A DNA stretch of 64,000 nucleotides from Solimonas thermocellulolyticum (lineage in GTDB: Bacteria > Pseudomonadota > Gammaproteobacteria > Nevskiales > Nevskiaceae). A model generated the notes under the pieces. That model was given only the letters and a program-made list of their open reading frames with translations, searched no databases and was not told the DNA's origin. Positions 34,979-42,424 of this stretch are shown in pieces (the first letter of the stretch is position 1; the number at the start of each line of letters is the position of its first letter). Location of the stretch: assembly GCF_040327995.1 (NCBI RefSeq), contig NZ_JBEPIJ010000013.1, positions 30,439 through 94,438 on the forward strand, in the 5' to 3' direction. Made by a program: the position numbers and the translations under genes.

Positions 34979-35860
34979 ATGGGGATTTGCAGCGACCGCA
35001 GCATCATCATCACTGGCGCCGGCGCCGGCCTGGGCCGTGCCTATGCGCTGGCGCTGGCCGCCGAGGGCGCGGGCGTGGTCGTCAACGACATCAAGGCCGA
35101 TGCCGCCGAGGCGGTCGTCGGGGAGATTCGCAAGGCCGGTGGACGAGCCATCGTCAGCGCCGACGACATCACCACCATGGACGGCGCCGCGCGCATCGTC
35201 CAGGCCGCCGTCGACGCCTTCGGTGACGTGCACGGCGTGGTCAACAACGCCGGCATCGTGCGCGACCGCATGTTCGCGTCGATGACCGAGGAGGATTGGG
35301 ATCTGGTCATCAAGGTCCACCTCAAGGGCCATTTCTGCATCGCCAGCCATCTGGTGCGCCGCTGGCGCGACCAGTCCAAGGCCGGGCAGACGGTCGATGC
35401 GCGCATCATCAACACCAGCTCCGGCGCCGGCCTGCAAGGCTCGGTGGGTCAGAGCAACTACGCCGCGGCCAAGGGCGGCATCGCCACGCTGACCCTGGTG
35501 CAGGCCGCCGAACTGCGCCGCTACGGCATTACCGTCAACGCGCTGGCGCCGGCCGCGCGCACCGGCATGACCGAGCCGGTGTTCGGCGCGATGATGAAAA
35601 AGCCGGACGATCCGCTGGCTTTCGACCACTACGCGCCGGAGAACGTGGCGCCGCTGGTGGTGTGGCTCTGCAGCCCGCTGTCCGCGCACGTCACCGGGCG
35701 CGTGTTCGAAGTCGAAGGCGGAAAAGTCTCGATTGCCACCGGCTGGCGCACCGGCCCGGTGCGCGACAAGGGCGCGCGCTGGCAGCCGGCCGAGCTCACC
35801 GACGTGATCGACGCACTGATCAAGGAAGCCCCGCCGGCGCAGAAGGTGTACGGCACGTGA
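34979..35860 (+). CDS. SDR family oxidoreductase, HSD17B4/Rv3548c-like
   Basis: 293 aa. 'SIIITGAGAGLGRAYALALAAEGAGVVVNDI' with Asp37 (NAD), 'VVNNAGIVRDRMF', Ser148, Tyr161, Lys165, and the extended C-terminus characteristic of multifunctional-enzyme-type 3-hydroxyacyl-CoA dehydrogenases ('FEVEGGKVSIATGWRTGPVRDKG'). The ATG at 34979 is 2 bp after the thiolase stop. A homologue is part of the mycobacterial HIP regulon. Probable NAD-dependent oxidation of a 3-hydroxyacyl-CoA in late C/D-ring degradation. Confidence 0.83.
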   Translation: MGICSDRSIIITGAGAGLGRAYALALAAEGAGVVVNDIKADAAEAVVGEIRKAGGRAIVSADDITTMDGAARIVQAAVDAFGDVHGVVNNAGIVRDRMFASMTEEDWDLVIKVHLKGHFCIASHLVRRWRDQSKAGQTVDARIINTSSGAGLQGSVGQSNYAAAKGGIATLTLVQAAELRRYGITVNALAPAARTGMTEPVFGAMMKKPDDPLAFDHYAPENVAPLVVWLCSPLSAHVTGRVFEVEGGKVSIATGWRTGPVRDKGARWQPAELTDVIDALIKEAPPAQKVYGT

Positions 35861-35906
35861 GCAGCGCGCGGCGGTGGTCGTGCGCGGCGCAGGCCGTGCT
35901 TCGCGC

Positions 35907-36365
35907 ATGAGCGAGGACGCCGCGGCGCCGGTGAGCGCCGGAAGCGATCCGGCGGCCTATCGGTTCTGGGTGCCCGAGCACGTGCGCTTTGCCGATCTCG
36001 ACCTGATCGGGCATGTCAACAACAAGGCCTACGCCACCTATGCCGAGAGCGGGCGTGCGGCCTTTTTGCGTCACATCGGCCTGTGGCGGCCAGACGCCGC
36101 GCGCCAGAGCGTCGTCGTGCGTCTACAAATCGACTACCGGCAGGAGCTGCACTATCCGGCCGAGCTGCGCATCGGTGTGCGTGTGCTGGACATCGGCCGG
36201 CGCTCATTCACGCTCGGGCTCGGCATCTTCCACGGCGAGCGCTGTGCGGCCACCGTCGTCACTGTGTTCGCGCGCGTCGATGCAAGGACCCGCCGCGCGG
36301 TCGAGCTCGATGACGCCGAGCGCGCCGCACTGGGCGAGTATCGCGCGCATGCTCTGGGCGGATGA
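35907..36365 (+). CDS. Hotdog-fold acyl-CoA thioesterase
   Basis: 152 aa, 4-hydroxybenzoyl-CoA thioesterase/YbgC type: 'EHVRFADLDLIGHVNNKAYATYAESGRAAFL' with Asp in the catalytic 'RFADLDLIGHVNN' motif. Start taken at the ATG at 35907; a GTG at 35874 would add 11 residues without known homology. It is the last intact gene before the 1-kb scar and may release CoA from a dead-end intermediate of the pathway, which is inference. Confidence 0.83.
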   Translation: MSEDAAAPVSAGSDPAAYRFWVPEHVRFADLDLIGHVNNKAYATYAESGRAAFLRHIGLWRPDAARQSVVVRLQIDYRQELHYPAELRIGVRVLDIGRRSFTLGLGIFHGERCAATVVTVFARVDARTRRAVELDDAERAALGEYRAHALGG

Positions 36366-36449
36366 GGCCGCGGCACTCGGTGGCGGAGCATCCCCGTGAC
36401 CGGTGCCCGGCGACGCGCCGATCCCGATCCGCGGCGCCGACCCGTGACC

Positions 36450-36985
36450 TCACGCCGCCCGCGCCGTCGTGCGCACGGCGTCGAGCGTGCGCAGCAGTTC
36501 CTCCAGATCCGCCGCCCCGAAGAGCGCATCAGGCCCTTGGGGCGTGAGATCGGTGAACGGCGATTCGTAGAGCCTCGTCGCGTCCACCACGCCGTGCCCG
36601 GTCAGGTGATCGACGATCAGGTTCACGAATTCGAGTTGATTGGCGCTCAGCGTCCTGCCATCGATGAACTGCGCCAAGACTTGTTTGGCTGCCGCCCGGT
36701 CCATGCCGACGAGGGAGCGCACCAATAGCCCCAAACCTTGGGCATCCTCGGCCGCCTGCTGGATGTCTCGCGGCTCAGCCGCCCCGCTATCCGCCAGCAG
36801 GCTTGAGCTCCGCAAGATCGGTCCGCGTGAGCGGCCGGTTCGTGTGCAGCTTGGCCACGGCGACGTGATCCAGGTGCTCGCCAAGGAACGCCCGCACTTT
36901 CGCAATGAACGGGGTTTGATCCGCGCCGACGACGAAGCCGGAAAGTGCGAACTCGCGCCCATCGCCCGTCCGGTCTTCGAAAGGT
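36450..36985 (-). pseudogene. Type I restriction enzyme R subunit (HsdR) C-terminal remnant, frameshifted
   Basis: Two adjacent pieces on the minus strand in different frames. From about 36985 to 36790: 'ELPFEDRTGDGREFALSGF', then '...FLGEHLDHVAVAKLHTNRPLTRTDLAELK', ended by a stop. From about 36780 to 36450: 'LGLLVRSLVGMDRAAAKQVL', 'LSANQLEFVNLIVDHLTGHGV', 'LYESPFTDLTPQGPDALF'. These are the conserved C-terminal domain of EcoEI-type HsdR proteins. No helicase or nuclease part and no hsdM/hsdS are present. It lies on the opposite strand to the steroid genes and interrupts them. Confidence 0.75.
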
Positions 36986-37445
36986 AATTCCTAACCTTTT
37001 GCGGACCAGAATGGGACGTCGCTCCTGGATCGAGATCTGCTTGAACGGCTCGCGCAGTTGCTCCTCCAGCGCACCGCAGCCACGCGCCAGTCGGTAGACC
37101 GCTCCCGCGAGACCGCGCTGGTATCGGGCAGGAACCGCTGCCGGTACGACGGCACGCCCAGCACGAACGACTCCAGCAGGCGTCCCTTCGTCGCGGTGGG
37201 CAGTCGTACCGAGTCCCACACCGACGTCCACGTGAAACGCAGCCGATGGGTGCGGCACTTCAGTCGCCGGTGATCATGCGCGCAGGTCGTGCCGTGTTCG
37301 CGGGGGCCTCATGGTGCCCGGCGTGGTGGCGCACGGGCCGGTGCGGTGCCGGCGCCGAGTCTGCGCCGGCGATCGTCTCAACGGGTGAAGCCCGAGCGCC
37401 TCGGGGCTGCGGATAATGCGGAAATCTCCCCCGGCCTTTTTGCGC
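36986..37445. other. Gene-free scar between steroid-cluster genes
   Basis: No intact gene. The minus strand shows short protein-like stretches in alternating frames ('GRLLESFVLGVPSYRQRFLP', then 'LEEQLREPFKQISIQERRP') which I cannot assign; they look like further decayed coding DNA linked to the hsdR remnant. No tRNA, terminal inverted repeats or target duplication were seen by eye. The promoter for the following acyl-CoA dehydrogenase gene, if any, must lie here. Confidence 0.5.
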
Positions 37446-38579
37446 ATGCGACTCGCGCTCACCGACGATCAGCTCATGATCCGCGACGCCGCCGAGCGTT
37501 TTCTCGGCGACGTCAGCGATTCCGCCGCCGTGCGGCGGGCGATGGCGGGTGAGCTCGGTTACGAGCCCATGGTGTGGCGGCGCATCGCCGAGGAGTTGGG
37601 CTGGTGTGCGCTGGCCATCGACGAGCGCTACGGCGGGCTCGGGCTCGGCCCGGTGGAGCTGGTGCTGATCCAGGAGCAGGCGGGGCGGCGGCTCTTGTGT
37701 GCGCCGTTCTTCAGCACGGTGTGCGTTGCCGCGACGCTGATCGACGCGATCGGCACCGACGCCGCGCGCGCACAGTGGTTGCCGAGAATCGCCGCCGGCG
37801 CCTGCACGCTGGGCGTACCGTTGTACGGTGCGTTCGATGCCGCCGCGAGCGAGGTGCGGGCGCTCGGCGCGCACGTCGATGGCGCTCGCGTGCGTCTCGA
37901 CGGCATGGTCGCGCAGGTGGCGGACGGTGCGAGCGCGGATGTGCTGCTGTTGCTCGCCAAGACCGAAGGCGGGTTCGGCCTGTTCGCGGTGGAGCGCGGT
38001 GCGCCGGGCGTGGAGATCGCCGCGCTGCCGACCTTCGATCGCACGCGGCGCTTTGCGCGCGTGCATTGCGACGGCGTTCCCGCACGGCGCATCGACGATG
38101 CTGCGCGCATCGCCAAGGGGTTGCCGCGCGCCGCGGCCTTGCTGCGCCTGTATCTTGCCGCCGAGCAGCTCGGTTGCGCGCAGCAGTGCCTGGATCTGAC
38201 CGTGGCGTACACGGCGCAGCGCCGGCAGTTCGGCCGCCCGATCGCCGCGTTCCAGGCGGTCAAGCACCGCTGTGCGCAGATGATGGTGAAAATCGAGGCC
38301 CTGCGCTCCGCGGTCTACGGCGCCGCCGCCGCTGCCGCCGATGCGCGCGTGCCGACGCGCGCGCTGGCCATGGACTGCACCATGGCGCGCCTGATCGCGG
38401 TGGATGCCGCGTTCTACTGCGCCCAGGAGGCGATCCAGCTCCACGGTGGCGTCGGCTTCACCTGGGAATACGATCCCCAGCTCTACTTCAAGCGCGCGCT
38501 GGCGGCGGCGAACTGGTTCGGCAGGGCCGAGCACCTCGCGGCCGAACTGGCCGACGCGGTGTTCGAGGAGGGCGTATGA
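37446..38579 (+). CDS. Acyl-CoA dehydrogenase partner subunit (FadE31-33 group)
   Basis: 377 aa from the ATG at 37446 ('MRLALTDDQLMIRDAAERFL'); an upstream ATG at 37416 would add ten residues of no family similarity. The SEPGAGSD region is degenerate ('GVPLYGAFDAAASEVRAL'), while 'RRQFGRPIAAFQAVKHRCAQM' and the C-terminal 'GGVGFTWEYDPQLYFKRA' with Glu (about 341) are kept, the same pattern as the partner subunit at 32.7 kb. The stop overlaps the next subunit's start (ATGA). Confidence 0.83.
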   Translation: MRLALTDDQLMIRDAAERFLGDVSDSAAVRRAMAGELGYEPMVWRRIAEELGWCALAIDERYGGLGLGPVELVLIQEQAGRRLLCAPFFSTVCVAATLIDAIGTDAARAQWLPRIAAGACTLGVPLYGAFDAAASEVRALGAHVDGARVRLDGMVAQVADGASADVLLLLAKTEGGFGLFAVERGAPGVEIAALPTFDRTRRFARVHCDGVPARRIDDAARIAKGLPRAAALLRLYLAAEQLGCAQQCLDLTVAYTAQRRQFGRPIAAFQAVKHRCAQMMVKIEALRSAVYGAAAAAADARVPTRALAMDCTMARLIAVDAAFYCAQEAIQLHGGVGFTWEYDPQLYFKRALAAANWFGRAEHLAAELADAVFEEGV

Positions 38580-39769
38580 ATCTCGATCCGACCCCCGCCG
38601 ACGAGGCCTTTCGCGCCGAAGTCGCGCAATGGCTGCGCACGCACCTGGTCGGCGAGTTCGCCGCGCTGAAATTCCGTGGCGGCCCCGGTGACGAGGAGTA
38701 CGAGCCGGCGCTGCGTAAACGCTGGGAGCAGGAACTCGCCGCCGGCGGCTGGACCTGCGTGGGCTGGCCGCGCGAATTCGGCGGCCGCGGCCTGTCGATC
38801 GAGCAGCAGGTGATCTTCCACGAGGAATACGCGCGCGCCGGCGGACCCGGGCGCATGGGCCACATCGGTGAGGGCCTGATCGGCCCGACGCTGATCCAGT
38901 TCGGCACGCCGGCGCAGCAGCGGCGCTTTCTGCCCGAGATCGTCGCCGGACGGGAGTTCTGGGCACAGGGCTATTCCGAGCCCGGCGCCGGATCGGATCT
39001 CGCCAACGTGCAGACGCGCTGCTGGCAGCAGGCCGATGGCTCATGGTGCGTGCAGGGCCAGAAGATCTGGACCTCGCTCGCGCACGAGTCCGACTGGATC
39101 TTCGTGCTCGCGCGTTCCGAGCCCGGCAGCAAGGGCAACAAGGGCCTGAGCTTTCTGCTCTTGCCGCTGGATCAGCCGGGCATCGAGATCCGGCCGATCC
39201 GGCAGCTCGGCGGCGGCGCCGAGTTCAACGAGGTGTACTTCGACGGCGCGCTGGCGCAGGCCGACCATATCGTCGGCGCGCCAGGCGAGGGCTGGAAGGT
39301 GGCCATGGGACTGCTCGACGTCGAGCGCGGGGTTTCGACGCTCGGCCAGCAGATGCGCTTTGCCCACGAACTCGCATTGATCATCGAGGCCGCCCGGCGC
39401 AACGGCCGAGCGCGCGATCCGGCGATCCGTGCGCGCATCGCGCACGCCTGGTGCGGGCTGCGGGTGATGCGCTATAACGCCCTGCGCATGCTGGCGCCTT
39501 CCGACGGCAACCCCCTCGGTCTGCGCCGCGAGGCGCTGATCTACAAATACTACTGGTCCAACTGGCACCGCGACTTGGGTGAGCTGGCCATGGACGTGCT
39601 CGGCGCCGAGGGCAGCGTGATCTCCGACGACCCGGCGGTGCGCCCATTACAGCAAATGGCCTTCTTCTCGCGCGCCGACACGATCTACGCCGGCACCAAC
39701 GAGATTCAGCTCAACTTGATCGCCGAGCGCGGCCTTGGCATGCCGCGCGAGCCGCGACCGGCGGGCTGA
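38576..39769 (+). CDS. Acyl-CoA dehydrogenase subunit (FadE31-33 group)
   Basis: 397 aa. Complete FAD motif 'FWAQGYSEPGAGSDLANV', 'WCVQGQKIWTSLAHESDW', and C-terminal 'DTIYAGTNEIQLNLIAERGLGM' where Ala (about 372) replaces the classical catalytic Glu, as in the subunit at 31.5 kb. With the preceding gene it should form a second heteromeric dehydrogenase, probably for the later acyclic diacid-CoA intermediate. Its last 64 bp overlap the 3' end of the convergent AraC-type gene. Confidence 0.83.
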   Translation: MNLDPTPADEAFRAEVAQWLRTHLVGEFAALKFRGGPGDEEYEPALRKRWEQELAAGGWTCVGWPREFGGRGLSIEQQVIFHEEYARAGGPGRMGHIGEGLIGPTLIQFGTPAQQRRFLPEIVAGREFWAQGYSEPGAGSDLANVQTRCWQQADGSWCVQGQKIWTSLAHESDWIFVLARSEPGSKGNKGLSFLLLPLDQPGIEIRPIRQLGGGAEFNEVYFDGALAQADHIVGAPGEGWKVAMGLLDVERGVSTLGQQMRFAHELALIIEAARRNGRARDPAIRARIAHAWCGLRVMRYNALRMLAPSDGNPLGLRREALIYKYYWSNWHRDLGELAMDVLGAEGSVISDDPAVRPLQQMAFFSRADTIYAGTNEIQLNLIAERGLGMPREPRPAG

Positions 39770-40824
39770 GCGTCGGCAGCGCCGATGCCATAGCGTTGCC
39801 GATACGCGCTCGGCGTGCAGCCGGCCTTGGCGCGAAAGGCGCGGGCGAAGTTGGCGGAGTCGTGAAAGCCTAGCGAGTAGGCGATCTCCGTCACGCTCAT
39901 CTGACCGGCAGCCAGGCGCTCGCAGGCGAGTTCGAAGCGGACCCGGGCCAAGAGTTCGCGGTAGCAGGTGCCTTCGCGTTCGAGATAGCGGTTGAGCGTG
40001 CGCGTGGTCAGGTTCAGCATCTTCGACAGCTCTTGCAGCGTTGGCACGCCGTCGCCCATCTCGCGTATCGTCATCATCACCCAGTCGGAAAAGCGCCCCA
40101 CCCGCGTGACCTGTCGCGCGAGCGAGCGGCAGCGCTCCTCCGCCACTTGCAGCGCGTTGGGATCGGACAGCCGCAACGGCAGCGTTCGCAGATGGCCGAA
40201 CAGCGTCAATCGCACCTGCGGACTGGCGTTTGCATCGAAGTGACACTCCACGTCGCGCAGCGCCCGATAGCGGCACAGGTGCGCAGGCTCGGGCATCGAC
40301 AGCGTGAGCCGGGACCGTGGGCGATGTCCGCCCGTCAGATCGTCGATGTCGCGCAGCGCGGCGATGGCGATCGCTTCGAGATGAAAGTCGAGACACGCGC
40401 GGCTCATGCCGATCACCGGCGTGAACAGCAGCTCGCTACGACCGGTATCGATGGTGTACCGCAGGCGGAAGCTCGGCATCACCAGACGAAAGTAGCGCGC
40501 GACGAAGCGCAGCGCGTCCTCGAGCGTCGGGCAACTGAGCATGCCGAAGCCGACGATGCTGTGCGTGCTCACCGACAGCAGCTGGCCGAGCTCGAAGGCG
40601 GTGTCGGAGCGGGCGCCGGCGTCGAGCAGATGGTTGATCAGCTCGTCCACCTGCGCGAAGGGGATGCTCGCGTCGGGCTGCTGCAGTTCGGATTCGGACA
40701 AGCCCAGGTCGCGCAGGCAGGCGCGCAGATCGACGCCTTGGCGCGGCAAGACCTCGGCCAGTCTCAAGTAGTAGCGGGCGGGGACCCGAAGCGGCGTGCC
40801 CCCGCGTGCGGGTGGTCGCGGCAT
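39706..40824 (-). CDS. AraC-family transcriptional regulator
   Basis: 372 aa. Start at 40824 chosen for the AGGAG ribosome site 5 bp upstream; the frame continues to 41037 but overlaps the alkB 5' end. The N-terminal Arabinose_bd-type ligand domain ('RYYLRLAEVLPRQGVDLRACL', 'FELGQLLSVSTHSIVGFGML') is followed by a C-terminal double helix-turn-helix ('PTLQELSKMLNLTTRTLNRYL', 'SVTEIAYSLGFHDSANFARAF'). It is divergent from the AlkB fusion gene across 122 bp, the arrangement of AlkR-type activators. Activation of the hydroxylase/transport genes by a hydrophobic inducer is inferred. Confidence 0.88.
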   Translation of the reverse strand: MPRPPARGGTPLRVPARYYLRLAEVLPRQGVDLRACLRDLGLSESELQQPDASIPFAQVDELINHLLDAGARSDTAFELGQLLSVSTHSIVGFGMLSCPTLEDALRFVARYFRLVMPSFRLRYTIDTGRSELLFTPVIGMSRACLDFHLEAIAIAALRDIDDLTGGHRPRSRLTLSMPEPAHLCRYRALRDVECHFDANASPQVRLTLFGHLRTLPLRLSDPNALQVAEERCRSLARQVTRVGRFSDWVMMTIREMGDGVPTLQELSKMLNLTTRTLNRYLEREGTCYRELLARVRFELACERLAAGQMSVTEIAYSLGFHDSANFARAFRAKAGCTPSAYRQRYGIGAADAQPAGRGSRGMPRPRSAIKLS

Positions 40825-40946
40825 GGTGCTCCTGTGAGGCTGTCGCATCGTAACAGGTCGGTGTCCGCTCATGACAGGCCATCGCTGCCCCGGCGCTTGC
40901 AATATGGCCATGGTGCAGACGAAGGTACGTGCGCAGGAGACTGACG

Positions 40947-42368
40947 ATGGACACCGTGCTCGGTTCGCGGACATCACCCGATGCGGTGTGGATCGACCGC
41001 AAACGTTACTGGTGGCTGCTGAGCCCCGCGCTGCCATTGCTGGCGCTGACGGCGCTGGTCGGCGGCCATCTGAGCGCTCAGGGGGCTTGGTACTGGCTGA
41101 TGCCCGTCGTGTTCTACGGCGTCGTTCCCCTGCTCGACTGGCTGATCGGTGCCGATCCGGTCAATCCCCCCGAGCGTGCCGTGCCGATGCTAGAAGCCGA
41201 TGCCTACTACCGCCGCATCGTGTTCGCATACATCCCATCGCAGTACGCCGTGACCGTCTACGGGGCCTGGCTCGCGGTGAACGGCGATCTCGCGGCGTGG
41301 GAGTGGATCGGAGTGCTCGTCACGGTGGGCCTCATCAACGGCGTGGGCATCAACACCGCCCACGAGCTTGGCCACAAGACTAACCGGCTCGAGCGCTGGC
41401 TGGCCAAGCTCACACTCGCGCCGGTCGCTTACGGTCACTTCTTCATCGAGCACAACAAGGGGCATCACAAGCACGTCGCCACGCCCGAGGATCCGGCGAG
41501 CGCACGCATGGGGGAAACGTTCTGGGCGTTCTTGCCGCGTACGGTGATCGGCAGCTTTCGCTCGGCGTGGCGCATCGAAAGCGCCCGTCTGCGGCGCGAC
41601 GGCAAGCCGGTGTGGTCCTTGCACAACGAGATTCTGCAAGCCTACGCGATGACGGCGCTCCTGTTCGGCGCCTTGGCGGCGTGGTTGGGTCCGTGGGTGC
41701 TGGTGTTTCTTTCCCTGCAGGCGGCTTACGGTGCCAGCTTGCTCGAGGTGGTCAATTATGTGGAACACTACGGTCTGCTGCGTCTCAAAGACGCGAGTGG
41801 TCGATACGAACGTTGCCAGCCACGGCATTCGTGGAACAGCAATCACGTGGTTACCAATCTGCTCCTGTACCAGCTTCAGCGGCACTCCGATCACCACGCC
41901 AACCCCACGCGTCGCTATCAAAGCCTGCGTGACTTTGGCGACGCACCGCAGCTGCCTTCCGGATACGCGTCGATGATCTTGATCGCGTACTTCCCACCAC
42001 TGTGGTTCCGCCTGATGGATCCCCGGGTCGTCCGTCACTACGGCGGTGATCTGACCAGGGCCAATCTGCATCCGCCCCGTCGCAGGCGACTGCTGCGCCG
42101 CTGGATGAACCGCGACGAAGCGTCCGTGGCAGTGCTCAGCGCGGCAAGGCCCGAGCGTGGCTCGGCGTCGCCGCCCGCGCCGCCTGCCCTGCACCGCCAC
42201 CGCTGCCCGAATTGCGACTTCGTCTACGACGAACGCACGGGATGCCCCGAGGAGGGATATCCCGCCGGCACCGCCTGGTCCTCGCTGCCGCCGGACTGGT
42301 CGTGTCCGCAGTGCGCCGTTCGTGACAAGATCGACTTCGTTGCGCTCGAATCCGAGCCCTTGGTCTGA
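40947..42368 (+). CDS. alkB: Alkane 1-monooxygenase AlkB fused to rubredoxin
   Basis: 473 aa. Start at 40947 with AGGAG at 40935-40939. Six membrane helices carry the di-iron histidine motifs 'HELGH' (139-143), 'EHNKGHHKH' (168-176), 'NYVEHYG' (270-276) and 'QRHSDHH' (311-317). After a Pro/Arg linker (about 375-415) comes a rubredoxin domain with Cys420, Cys423, Cys453 and Cys456. The fusion should pass electrons from rubredoxin reductase directly to the hydroxylase, which inserts O into terminal C-H bonds of alkanes or alkyl chains. No separate rubredoxin or reductase gene is in the window. The next gene, an RND exporter, follows after 56 bp. Confidence 0.93.
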   Translation: MDTVLGSRTSPDAVWIDRKRYWWLLSPALPLLALTALVGGHLSAQGAWYWLMPVVFYGVVPLLDWLIGADPVNPPERAVPMLEADAYYRRIVFAYIPSQYAVTVYGAWLAVNGDLAAWEWIGVLVTVGLINGVGINTAHELGHKTNRLERWLAKLTLAPVAYGHFFIEHNKGHHKHVATPEDPASARMGETFWAFLPRTVIGSFRSAWRIESARLRRDGKPVWSLHNEILQAYAMTALLFGALAAWLGPWVLVFLSLQAAYGASLLEVVNYVEHYGLLRLKDASGRYERCQPRHSWNSNHVVTNLLLYQLQRHSDHHANPTRRYQSLRDFGDAPQLPSGYASMILIAYFPPLWFRLMDPRVVRHYGGDLTRANLHPPRRRRLLRRWMNRDEASVAVLSAARPERGSASPPAPPALHRHRCPNCDFVYDERTGCPEEGYPAGTAWSSLPPDWSCPQCAVRDKIDFVALESEPLV

Positions 42369-42424
42369 TCGTAACGATCGGAGACGGATCGGAGCCGTTG
42401 ACTCCAGCCTAGCCGGGGAGATCT

